Shown: positions 16,705 through 24,184 of the stretch, piece after piece
How the letters are laid out: each line of letters starts with the position of its first letter
Position numbering within the stretch: the first letter of the stretch is position 1
DNA from: CAZWVM01 sp964637705
Lineage (GTDB): Bacteria; UBA8481
Direction: 5' to 3'
Length of the DNA stretch: 27,406 nt
NCBI GenBank assembly: GCA_964637705.1
Contig: CAZWVM010000024.1
Span: 1 to 27,406, forward strand
The notes under the pieces: model-generated
What the model was told of the DNA's origin: nothing
Seen by the model: the letters and a program-made list of their open reading frames with translations, nothing else
The model's database searches: none
Made by a program: the position numbers and the translations under genes

Positions 16705-16734
16705 TTGGCGTTCGCGCCCGCGCGAACCTATGAT
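16705..16734 (+). promoter_or_regulatory. Predicted promoter of the acyl carrier protein operon, leaderless
   Basis: TTGGCG (16705-16710), 18-base spacer, TATGAT (16729-16734), then 7 bases to the ATG at 16742. An upstream ATG at 16730 lies inside the -10 box and is therefore unlikely to be the start. Confidence 0.5.
16710..16727. promoter_or_regulatory. Perfect inverted repeat in the promoter spacer (candidate operator)
   Basis: GTTCGCG-CCCG-CGCGAAC: 7-bp perfect arms around 4 bases, lying almost exactly between the -35 and -10 boxes of the ACP operon and about 40 bases from the -10 of the divergent E1 operon. A dimeric repressor bound here would block the ACP promoter (inference). No regulator gene is in the window. 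Confidence 0.4.
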
Positions 16735-16741
16735 CGGCACG

Positions 16742-16987
16742 ATGATCGACGACGGTAGACTCAAGAGCCTTGTCGCCCGCGTCTTCGAGGTGCCCGTCGC
16801 CTCCGTGGGCGACGACCTGGGACCCGGCCGGCTCGAGCGGTGGAACTCGATGGGGCACATGGCCCTCGTCGCGGCCGTCGAGGCCGAATACCGCGTGACG
16901 CTTTCGATCGACGACGTTCTCGAGATCACCAGCGTCGGCCGTCTCCGCGAGATCCTCGAGCGGATCGCGCCTGCGCCGGGACGATGA
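16742..16987 (+). CDS. Acyl carrier protein
   Basis: An 81-aa four-helix carrier protein. S36 in RWNSMGHM takes the place of the usual D-S-L/M serine that receives 4'-phosphopantetheine; Asn precedes it rather than Asp. Helix II continues MALVAAVEAEY and the end carries SIDDVLEITSVGRLREIL, as in free-standing ACPs of glycan and secondary-metabolite loci rather than the fatty-acid AcpP. The ATG at 16742 is chosen because the ATG at 16730 falls in the -10 box. Its stop overlaps the methyltransferase start (ATGA). It probably carries an acyl or amino-acyl group for one of the acyltransferases in the locus (inference). Confidence 0.85.
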   Translation: MIDDGRLKSLVARVFEVPVASVGDDLGPGRLERWNSMGHMALVAAVEAEYRVTLSIDDVLEITSVGRLREILERIAPAPGR

Positions 16988-17958
16988 CGGCGGAGGAGGC
17001 GCGGCGGGCGTTCCTGGAGGAGGCGGACCGGCGATCGGCCTCTCACCCCCTCATCGCGGAAGCCCTCGGGATCCTGCGAAGGTCGCTGCCGTTTCTCCTC
17101 GATGCCCCCGCCGCCGCGGCGCGGGCGGCGGGCGGGGCGTGGTGGGCCGATACCGAGAGACACATGGAGGCGCTCGCGCGCACGGGCGGCGGCGAACCGG
17201 GCCGCCTGGAGCGCGCCGTCAAGGCGTACGTGAGGCAGTCCGTCGAGTATCTATCGCTGCAGCGGCAGCTCGAGCAGACGGAGCGCTACGCGATGTCGAG
17301 CTTCGAGGAAGCGCGCCGCGCGGTATATGATCGCCCGGATGTGATGGAGGGACGTTACCTCGACGGGCTCTATCTCTCCCAGCTCTTCTGGCCCAACCAT
17401 GCCGCCTTCCTATCCCTGTTCCGTTCCGCCTGGTTGCCGCGCCTTTCCGGGCGCGGGATCGTCGTGGATATCGGATGCGGGCACGGGCTCTACACGGCCG
17501 AGCTTGCCTGCGCCCGCCCCGGCTCGCGCGTGGCGGCCCTGGACGTCAGCATATTCTCGCTCCGCTACACGCGCACGTTGCTCGAGACGCGCGGCATCGA
17601 CCCTGCCCGCCACCTCTTCCTGCGCGCCGACGTCGGCAGGGGGCTTCCCCTGGCGGGAGGAACGGCGGCCGCGGCCGTGATGGGCGAGGTGATCGAGCAC
17701 CTCGAGCGGCCCCGGGAGGCGCTCCGCGAGGCCGCCCGCATCCTGGCCCCCGGCGCGCCCTGCTTCATGACGACGGCCGTCTTTGCCGCCCACGTCGATC
17801 ATATTCACCTTTTTCGCCGCGTCGGCGAGGTGCGGGCGATGGTCCGGGAGGCGGGTCTGGCGATCGATGAGGAACGGGCCCTGCCGGTCGTCGAGGGCGC
17901 CGATCCGGAAGCACCGGACGTCGCCGTCAATTACGCGGCCGTCCTGAGGCGGGCTTGA
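16984..17958 (+). CDS. SAM-dependent methyltransferase, class I
   Basis: A 324-aa Rossmann-fold methyltransferase. The SAM-binding motif VVDIGCGHGLYTAELA is at about 160-175, an acidic strand end (AALDVS) follows at about 188, and a motif IV/post-I region has MGEVIEHLERPREALREAARILAPGA. The N-terminal 150 residues are a helical extension without a recognised domain (YLSLQRQLEQTERYAMSSF). Target unknown: O- or C-methylation of a sugar or of an ACP-bound acyl group are both possible. ATGA overlap with the ACP gene implies coupled translation and a shared task. Confidence 0.85.
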   Translation: MTAEEARRAFLEEADRRSASHPLIAEALGILRRSLPFLLDAPAAAARAAGGAWWADTERHMEALARTGGGEPGRLERAVKAYVRQSVEYLSLQRQLEQTERYAMSSFEEARRAVYDRPDVMEGRYLDGLYLSQLFWPNHAAFLSLFRSAWLPRLSGRGIVVDIGCGHGLYTAELACARPGSRVAALDVSIFSLRYTRTLLETRGIDPARHLFLRADVGRGLPLAGGTAAAAVMGEVIEHLERPREALREAARILAPGAPCFMTTAVFAAHVDHIHLFRRVGEVRAMVREAGLAIDEERALPVVEGADPEAPDVAVNYAAVLRRA

Positions 17959-17974
17959 GCGCCGGGAAAGCCGC

Positions 17975-19489
17975 GTGAGAATTCTCCTCGTGGACGTCGA
18001 GGCCGGCTCGGTGGGAGAGCCCGCCGGGCAACTCGCCGCCCGCTGGGTCCACCATCCCCTCGGCCTCATGTCCCTGGCCGCCGCCGCGCGGCGCGCGATG
18101 CCGGAGATCGAGTTCCGCATCCTGCACACCGCCGTCTCCCGCGACCCGCGGGGCGATCTCGTCCGAATCCTCCGGGACGAGCCGCCCGATCTCGTGGGTT
18201 TCCGAGCGCTCTCCGTGGCGCGCGCGGCCCTCGAGTCCCTTGCGCGCCTCGTTCGCGAGACCGCTCCGGGTCTGCCCGTTCTCGCCGGAGGACCCCATCC
18301 CAGTGCTTCGCCCGGGGAACTCCTCGAGCGGGGCTGGGTGGATCTCGTCGTCGTCGGCGAAGGAGAGGAGACGTTCGTCGAGGTGCTTCGGCGGTTCCGC
18401 GCGGAGGCGGCGCTGCCCCGCGACCTGGCCGGGACGGCCGTCATCGTCGACGGCCGTGTGCACCTGCTCCCGACGCGCCCTCCCGTCTCCGACCTCGACG
18501 GCCTGCCCTTCCCCGACTACGGGCTCGTCGACCCGGCGGCCTACCGGGGATTGTCGCATCACGCGTTCCAGAGCGCCGGCGATGCGGCCTTCGTCGCCGC
18601 GTCGCGCGGGTGCCCCTATCGCTGCTTCTACTGCCACCAGCTCTTCGGAAAGAGGATCCGGCGACGATCCGCGGGGAGCGTGGAGGCGGAGATTCGCGAG
18701 CACGTCGAGCGGCGCGGCCTGAGGAACTTCGTCTTCGTCGACGACGTCTTCAACGTTCCGATGGAAGCCGGCAAGGAGGTGCTGCGGCGACTCGCCCGTG
18801 CCTTCGGCGGCTCGATCCGGCTCTACTTCCCGAACGGGCTGCGCGCGGACCAGGTCGATGAGGAGATGCTCGGGCTGTTCGAGGAGGCCGGCACGGTGCA
18901 GATGGCGCTCGCGGTCGAGACGGCCAGCCCCCGTCTCCAGAAACTCGTCGGGAAGAACCTCGACGTGGAGCGGGCGCGCCGGATGATCGATGCAGCCTCG
19001 CGCCGCTTCGTCGTCTGCGCCTTCTTCATGGCGGGTTTCCCGGGCGAGACGATGGAGGAGGCGCGCTCGACCGTGGCGATGGCGGCCGGGCTCGACCATG
19101 TCGTCCAACCCGTGCTCTCGATCGTGCGCGTCTATCCCGGGACATCCCTGTACGAGTGGCTCGATCCGTCCGCGGAGGAGGCGCGCCGGCTGCGCGAGCA
19201 GGAGACGGAGATGCTTCAACCCGGCCTGTTCGGCGTCCCGGTCTTCTACGGCGACGTCCTGCCTCCGTCCAAGGTGCCGTTACGCGGCGAGGACATCCGC
19301 CGGCTGCGCTGGGAATGGATGAAGTCCGTGGTCAACAATCCCGCGCGCCTCGCGCAGGGGCATGGCGTGCTGCGGAAGCACCTCGACCGGGCCGCGGCGC
19401 TGGAGTTCTACCGGAACTTCCTGGACGATGCGTCGTTCGACGAGGCCGCCTACGAGCGGCTCTTTCCGGGCGACGCCCCCCGGTCGTGA
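17975..19489 (+). CDS. B12-binding-type radical SAM protein (second copy)
   Basis: A 504-aa relative of the 6304-7758 product with the same layout: cobalamin-binding-like domain (about 1-150, PLGLMSLAAAARR and LAGGPHPSASPGELL), then a radical SAM core with C213, C217 and C220 in ASRGCPYRCFYC. The C-terminal 90 residues are a helical extension. No DxHxxG motif is visible in the N-terminal domain. GTG start, 16 bases after the methyltransferase stop. Placed in one operon with an ACP, a methyltransferase and an O-acyltransferase, so a role in tailoring the carried acyl chain or the glycan is likely (inference). Confidence 0.87.
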   Translation: MRILLVDVEAGSVGEPAGQLAARWVHHPLGLMSLAAAARRAMPEIEFRILHTAVSRDPRGDLVRILRDEPPDLVGFRALSVARAALESLARLVRETAPGLPVLAGGPHPSASPGELLERGWVDLVVVGEGEETFVEVLRRFRAEAALPRDLAGTAVIVDGRVHLLPTRPPVSDLDGLPFPDYGLVDPAAYRGLSHHAFQSAGDAAFVAASRGCPYRCFYCHQLFGKRIRRRSAGSVEAEIREHVERRGLRNFVFVDDVFNVPMEAGKEVLRRLARAFGGSIRLYFPNGLRADQVDEEMLGLFEEAGTVQMALAVETASPRLQKLVGKNLDVERARRMIDAASRRFVVCAFFMAGFPGETMEEARSTVAMAAGLDHVVQPVLSIVRVYPGTSLYEWLDPSAEEARRLREQETEMLQPGLFGVPVFYGDVLPPSKVPLRGEDIRRLRWEWMKSVVNNPARLAQGHGVLRKHLDRAAALEFYRNFLDDASFDEAAYERLFPGDAPRS

Positions 19490-20586
19490 ATTCGAGCGCG
19501 CGTCAACCCGGGGCGCGGAATGCGGCGCTCGACGGCCTGCGCGGCATCGCCATCCTTTCGGTCTTCTTCTACCACCTCCTCGGCCGCCCCGCCGGGGGCT
19601 TCATCGGTGTGGACGTCTTCTTCGTCCTGAGCGGATACCTGATCACGAGGATTCTCCTCGACGAGCATGACGCCTTCGGTTCCGTGAACCTGCTGCATTT
19701 CTACGGGCGACGCATCCTGAGGCTCGCTCCCGCGCTCCTCTCCCTCCTGGCCGTCATCGGGCTCGCCGGGATCGTCCTTCCTTCCGAAGCCCGTGCGAAG
19801 AATCTCGCCGAGTGCGTCGTCGCGCTCTTCTACATGTCGAACTGGGCCCGGGCCCTGGACCTCTTCCCGATGGATTACCTGGCCCACACCTGGTCGCTTT
19901 CGATCGAGGAGCAGTTCTACATCCTCTGGCCGGCGACCCTTGCGGTTCTCGCCCGACGTCTCGGGAACCGCGGGCGCCTGTTGGCCGTCGTCCTGGGCAC
20001 GGCGGCGGCCGGAGCCCTCGTCCGCGTGACCCTCTCCTTCGGCGGCGCCTCGCCGGAGCGGCTGATCAACGGCCTCGACACGCGCTGCGACGCTCTCCTG
20101 GCCGGAGCCGCGCTCGCCCTGCTCCTGTCGATGCGTCCCGGGCTCCTGCGGGCTCCGGCCCGGTCCGCCGCGCCCGCGCAGTTCTTGGACGCGTTCGCGG
20201 TCCTCGTGTTGGCGGCCGCGCTGTTCCGCGCCGATTACCGCTTCATGAATCACTACCGCGTGACCATGCCGGCGGTCATCCTGTCCTCGCTGCTCCTCGT
20301 CTGGGCCGCCGTTCGCGACCGTCCGGGCCGGCTCGGCCGGTTCCTGTCGATCGGCCCTCTTTGCTACGTCGGGAGGATCTCTTACGGCCTCTACATCTGG
20401 CACTGGCCGGTTCTCCGGGTGCTTTCGGAGGGAGGTGTCACGGGCTGGAACTACACGGCGGCCGGGATCGCGCTCTCTCTCGGCATTTCGGCGCTTTCGT
20501 TCCACACGCTGGAGTCGTATTTCCTGGCGCAGCAGCGGCGCTTCCGCCGCGCGGCATCGCCGCCGCCCGGCTCCAGGGGGGACTAG
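19486..20586 (+). CDS. Acyltransferase-3 family membrane O-acyltransferase (OafA-like)
   Basis: A 366-aa polytopic membrane protein that transfers an acyl group to a sugar hydroxyl of a surface glycan. Seen: NAALDGLRGIAILSVFFYHL with the conserved Arg and His of the family, GGFIGVDVFFVLSGYLIT, the FYGRRILRLAP Arg-rich loop, LAHTWSLSIEEQFYILWP, and about ten hydrophobic helices. It lacks the C-terminal SGNH domain found in some OafA proteins. GTG start overlapping the radical SAM stop (GTGA). It ends at the palindrome CTAG, which is also the stop of the convergent epimerase gene. Confidence 0.92.
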   Translation: MNSSARQPGARNAALDGLRGIAILSVFFYHLLGRPAGGFIGVDVFFVLSGYLITRILLDEHDAFGSVNLLHFYGRRILRLAPALLSLLAVIGLAGIVLPSEARAKNLAECVVALFYMSNWARALDLFPMDYLAHTWSLSIEEQFYILWPATLAVLARRLGNRGRLLAVVLGTAAAGALVRVTLSFGGASPERLINGLDTRCDALLAGAALALLLSMRPGLLRAPARSAAPAQFLDAFAVLVLAAALFRADYRFMNHYRVTMPAVILSSLLLVWAAVRDRPGRLGRFLSIGPLCYVGRISYGLYIWHWPVLRVLSEGGVTGWNYTAAGIALSLGISALSFHTLESYFLAQQRRFRRAASPPPGSRGD

Positions 20587-21542
20587 GCCCGGGCGGCCGT
20601 CGCCGCGTCGGCCGGATCGCGGTAGTAGGCGATCGTTTCCCGGACGCCGTCGGCGAGCGGCGTGAAGGCGAAGTCCGGGAACCTCTGCCGGAAGTAGCGG
20701 TCGTCCATCACCTTGCGGGGAGAACCGTCCTGGAAGCGCGTGTTGTACACGATTTCGCCCTCGTACCCCACCTGCTCGCGGATCAGCTCCACCAGCTCGT
20801 TCACGCGGTAGCCGCGATTCTGGCCGACGTTGACGGGCTCGAGCGTCTCCTCGCGAGCCTGGACGACGCGCTGGACCACCGCCGCGAAGTCGCGGACGAA
20901 AAGCCATTCGCGGATCGGCTGCCCCGTGCCCCAGACCTCGACGGATTTCCACCCTTCCTTCACGGCCCGCACGAACTTGATGATCAGGGCGTTCAGGGCA
21001 TGCGTCTTGTTGGGGTTGGTGCTGTCGAAGGGGCCGTACATGTTGGGGACGATGAGGTTCACGGAGCGCACGCCGTATTGGTTGAAGTAGCATTGGGCCA
21101 GCACGGACATCATTCGCCGCGTGCTGCCGTAGGAGAGGACGGACGGGTGAATGGGCCCGTCCCAGAAGCCCCGCTCCTCGTAGGTGTCCATGAGGCCCGG
21201 GTAGGCGCAATTCGCGATGGGATTGACGACCACCGCCTCGCGCATCTGCCGGGCGATCTTGTAGGTGTTGAGCACGATCCTCATGTTCACGTCGACGACG
21301 TCGGCGGCGAAGTCGGTCACGTAGTTGATGCTGCCGACCAGCGCCGCGCAGTTCACGATGACGTCGGGGCGGAACGCGTCGAGCCGGGCCCATGCCGCGG
21401 GCAGATCGAGCAGGTCGCATCCGGTGGTGCGGCAGAAGACGCCGACGGTCGCCCCGGTCCGCTCGAGGGTGTTGCGAACATTGCGGCCGACGAATCCCGT
21501 GCCGCCCAGGACGGCCACGCGAACCGGAGAGGGAGCGCTCAT
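20583..21542 (-). CDS. NAD-dependent epimerase/reductase, GDP-fucose-synthase-like, with Tyr-xxx-Arg
   Basis: Extended SDR of 319 aa closest in layout to GDP-L-fucose synthase (Fcl): Rossmann motif GGTGFVGRNV at 13-22, the NCAALVGSINYVTDFAADVVDVNM region, NCAYPG, QYGVRSVNLIVPNMYGPFDS, GTGQPIREWLFVRDFA. The catalytic Tyr is Y138 in SYGSTRR, but the Lys four residues on is Arg142. Lys is nearly invariant in active SDRs, so activity may be altered. Last gene of the minus operon, 73 bases after the GT-C-like gene, with its own possible -10 (TAAGGT). Substrate unknown. Confidence 0.85.
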   Translation of the reverse strand: MSAPSPVRVAVLGGTGFVGRNVRNTLERTGATVGVFCRTTGCDLLDLPAAWARLDAFRPDVIVNCAALVGSINYVTDFAADVVDVNMRIVLNTYKIARQMREAVVVNPIANCAYPGLMDTYEERGFWDGPIHPSVLSYGSTRRMMSVLAQCYFNQYGVRSVNLIVPNMYGPFDSTNPNKTHALNALIIKFVRAVKEGWKSVEVWGTGQPIREWLFVRDFAAVVQRVVQAREETLEPVNVGQNRGYRVNELVELIREQVGYEGEIVYNTRFQDGSPRKVMDDRYFRQRFPDFAFTPLADGVRETIAYYRDPADAATAARA

Positions 21543-21548
21543 GCGACT

Positions 21549-21578
21549 ACCTTACCGCGCCGGGCGACCCGGCGACAA
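21549..21578 (-). promoter_or_regulatory. Possible internal promoter for the epimerase gene
   Basis: Minus strand: TTGTCG, 18-base spacer, TAAGGT, then 6 bases to the ATG. Weak -10 (3 of 6), but the spacing follows the pattern of the other leaderless starts. Confidence 0.25.
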
Positions 21579-21615
21579 GGGGCAACACGACGACCCGTTC
21601 GCCGGTATGGCAGGG

Positions 21616-23121
21616 TCAGGAACGGCCCGGCGTCCCGGTATCGCCCCTTGTCGCTCGGCGCAGCACCAGGAACCGGTAGAAGAACGGCCGCTCCGAGTAG
21701 ATCTCTTTCTCCACGCGGTAGTCGCGGTCGAAGACCTCCCGCGATTCCTCCGTGTCGTAGAAACGGCTGGTCAGGACGAGCGGGTAGCGGCCCCCCCGCA
21801 GGTCCGCGAGCAGCCGGGTGATCGGGTGAGGAAGGTAGCGCCTCATCTCCCAGACCCGCGCCAGGTCGTATTCGGGCCTGTGATCCGGCAGGAGCAGCGC
21901 CAGGTGGCGGTCGGTGAGCACGGGGCCCGGGCACTCCCTCACCAGCCTGCGCAATTCCTCCCCGTTCCGCCAGTCCGCCTCCGTGGGGCCGCCCGGAACC
22001 CGGTAGTGCCCGGCCGCGACCGCGGCCAGGCAGAGGGCCGCGGCGACCGCCGCGCGGCCACGGGCGCGGGCCACGAGCAGAAGGGCGGCGGTCCAGAGGA
22101 AAAGGATCCCGATCAGGCTGTGTGTCACGTTCGAACCGACCTTCGCGCTCGTCACCGCGCTCGCGCAGAGCCAGCCCCCACCCATGAGCAGCATCGTGCG
22201 CACGGCGGGACGGAAGCGGCCGCCGGTCGCGCGGAGGACGCCGCAGAGCACGAGCAGGGGGAGGGCGTTGAGGGCGAGGTAGCGGAGGGAGTCACGGAAG
22301 AGGGAGCCGCGCAGGTGGTTCGAACGCGCCTCGAGGAAGCTGTTGCGGAAATACTCGCCGTCGGTCATGTGGCCGAGGGCCCCGTGGAAGAGGAAGATCA
22401 GCGTAAAGGCATATGCAAGGACGGCGAGGGCATCGTGGCGCGAGCGGGGCCAGAGGGCGGCGGCGCAGAGCACGGGCACGAGCAGGCCCGTCTGGCGCGT
22501 CCATCCGGCGGCGGCGGCCGCGAGGACGACCAGGAGGAGCCAGGGTCCCCGGGCTCCCTCGTGGCGACGAACTGTCGCGATCCCCGCGCAGAACACCGCG
22601 AGGTGGAAGGGGTGGTAGTGGGACGCGAACATCTGTTCGCTGAGCAGGAAGAGGGGCAGGACGGATCCCGCGGCGGCCAGGCGCACCGACCCCGTTTCGC
22701 GCCGCAGGAAGACGAAGGCCAGCGCGGCGTGCCAGACCAGGAAGGCGAAGCCGGTCCAACGGCCGGCCAGGATCGGCGCATCGAAGAACGGCAGGGCCAG
22801 GCTCACGAGACTGGCGAAGACGGGAGGATAGGGCTGCGACAGGAAGGGACGCAGGTGGGGCCCCGTGTAGATGGTGGCGCCTTCGCGGATCATCACGGCC
22901 TCGGTCACGAAGGATCCTTCGAGCGCGTTCACGAGATCGTAGGGGAAGGTGAGGATCGAGACGGTCGAGGGGAGACGCAGGGCGAGCCCGATTCCGAGGA
23001 CGAGAACGACGAGGAACGCGCCCGCCCTCGATCCGAAATCCCCCGATGGGGAGACCGGGGCAGGCTCGGGCCGCGCGTCGATCAAGGTTCTACCAGCCTT
23101 CGCGGACCGCCGCGATGACAC
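21616..23121 (-). CDS. GT-C-like polytopic membrane glycosyltransferase (unassigned)
   Basis: A 501-aa integral membrane protein with about ten hydrophobic segments beginning at about 34-50 (AFLVVLVLGIGLALRL). An acidic/aromatic first outer loop (SILTFPYDLVNALEGSFVTEA, then YTGPHLRPFLSQPYPP) has the general look of GT-C enzymes that use polyprenyl-phosphate sugars. A soluble tail follows from about 385. No specific family is recognised. ATG at 23121 has GGAG six bases upstream and overlaps the aminotransferase gene by 32 bases. A TTG at 23085, just past the aminotransferase stop, is an alternative start. Confidence 0.7.
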   Translation of the reverse strand: MSSRRSAKAGRTLIDARPEPAPVSPSGDFGSRAGAFLVVLVLGIGLALRLPSTVSILTFPYDLVNALEGSFVTEAVMIREGATIYTGPHLRPFLSQPYPPVFASLVSLALPFFDAPILAGRWTGFAFLVWHAALAFVFLRRETGSVRLAAAGSVLPLFLLSEQMFASHYHPFHLAVFCAGIATVRRHEGARGPWLLLVVLAAAAAGWTRQTGLLVPVLCAAALWPRSRHDALAVLAYAFTLIFLFHGALGHMTDGEYFRNSFLEARSNHLRGSLFRDSLRYLALNALPLLVLCGVLRATGGRFRPAVRTMLLMGGGWLCASAVTSAKVGSNVTHSLIGILFLWTAALLLVARARGRAAVAAALCLAAVAAGHYRVPGGPTEADWRNGEELRRLVRECPGPVLTDRHLALLLPDHRPEYDLARVWEMRRYLPHPITRLLADLRGGRYPLVLTSRFYDTEESREVFDRDYRVEKEIYSERPFFYRFLVLRRATRGDTGTPGRS

Positions 23122-24184
23122 GCTCCACGTCCTCCTCGGAGAGGAGGTCGTGGAGGGGGAGGGAGACCTGGCGTTCCTCGAAGCATTCCTGCCCCGCCAG
23201 TCCGGGCGTGAGGCCGTCGAAGACGGAGTGGCGGTCGATGCGGCGGTGAACGACCGAGGCGGGGATGCCGCGGCCTTTCAGGGCGCGGATGAAATCGGCG
23301 CGCCGCTCGACCCGGAGCGTGAAGATCCAGCAGGCGCTCTCGCGGTCGGTATCCTGCCTGAGGAGGGATATCCCGGCCGTGTTCTCGAGCGCGCTCCGGT
23401 AGCGCCGGGCCCGGCACCTGCGCGTCGCGAGGCGCTGCGTGAATCCCTCGAGATTGCCCAGTCCGACCGCGGCGGCAAGGTCGTTCATGTGGTACTTGAA
23501 GCCGCGGACCTCGATGTTGATGTCGCGCTCACCCGAGGGCCCGATCTCGGCCGCCCGATCGATGCCGAACCAGCGCAGCCTCATGGCCAGGCGATGATCG
23601 GTTTCGTCGCGGCAGCAGAGCGCGCCGCCGTCGCCCGTCGTCAGGTGCTTGATGGCCTGGAAGGAGAAGGCGGTGAAGCGCGAGATCGAGCCGACGGGAC
23701 GTCCCCGGTAGAGCGCTCCCAGCGCGTGCGCCGCATCCTCGACGACGGCGAGCCCGTGCTCGTCCGCCACGGCGTGGATTTCGTCCAGGTCGCAGGGCAG
23801 GCCGGCCCAGTGAACCGGCATCACGGCCCGCGTGCGTCCCGTGATCCGCTCGACCAGCCGTTCCGGGTCCAGGTTGCCCGTCTCGGGATCGATGTCGGCG
23901 AAGACCGGCCGGGCGCCCTGCATCAGGACGGCGAGACCGGTGGCGACGAAGGTCTGGGGCGGCAGGATGATCTCGTCGCCGGGGCCGACCCCGGCCAGGA
24001 CGAGCGCCAGGTGCAGCGCGGAGGTCCCGCTGTTCAGGGCCGCGGGACGGGAAAGGCCGAGTTCGCTTGAAAGTCTCTCCTCGAAGAGGCGGACCATCTC
24101 GCCCTCGCTGACGCGTCCGCGGGCGAGGAGATCGGCGGCCCGGCGTTGCGCGCCCGGGGAAATGAAGGATTCGAAGAGATTCAT
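23090..24184 (-). CDS. DegT/DnrJ/EryC1 PLP-dependent sugar aminotransferase
   Basis: A 364-aa aminotransferase converting a nucleotide ketosugar to an aminosugar, usually with glutamate as donor. Seen: NSGTSALHLAL at 51-61 (phosphate-binding), GDEIILPPQTFVATGLAVL, VEDAAHALGA with the pyridine-nitrogen aspartate at 150, the cofactor lysine K179 in SFQAIKHLTTGDGGAL, and RWFGIDR. Normal length. ATG overlaps the GT2 stop (ATGA). Adjacent to a hexapeptide acyltransferase two genes upstream: an aminotransferase/N-acyltransferase pair is the standard way to make N-acylated amino sugars. Confidence 0.93.
   Translation of the reverse strand: MNLFESFISPGAQRRAADLLARGRVSEGEMVRLFEERLSSELGLSRPAALNSGTSALHLALVLAGVGPGDEIILPPQTFVATGLAVLMQGARPVFADIDPETGNLDPERLVERITGRTRAVMPVHWAGLPCDLDEIHAVADEHGLAVVEDAAHALGALYRGRPVGSISRFTAFSFQAIKHLTTGDGGALCCRDETDHRLAMRLRWFGIDRAAEIGPSGERDINIEVRGFKYHMNDLAAAVGLGNLEGFTQRLATRRCRARRYRSALENTAGISLLRQDTDRESACWIFTLRVERRADFIRALKGRGIPASVVHRRIDRHSVFDGLTPGLAGQECFEERQVSLPLHDLLSEEDVERVIAAVREGW

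Noticed and set aside
16730..16741. Upstream ATG for the acyl carrier protein
   Set aside because: It lies within the predicted -10 box TATGAT, so it would not be in the transcript.
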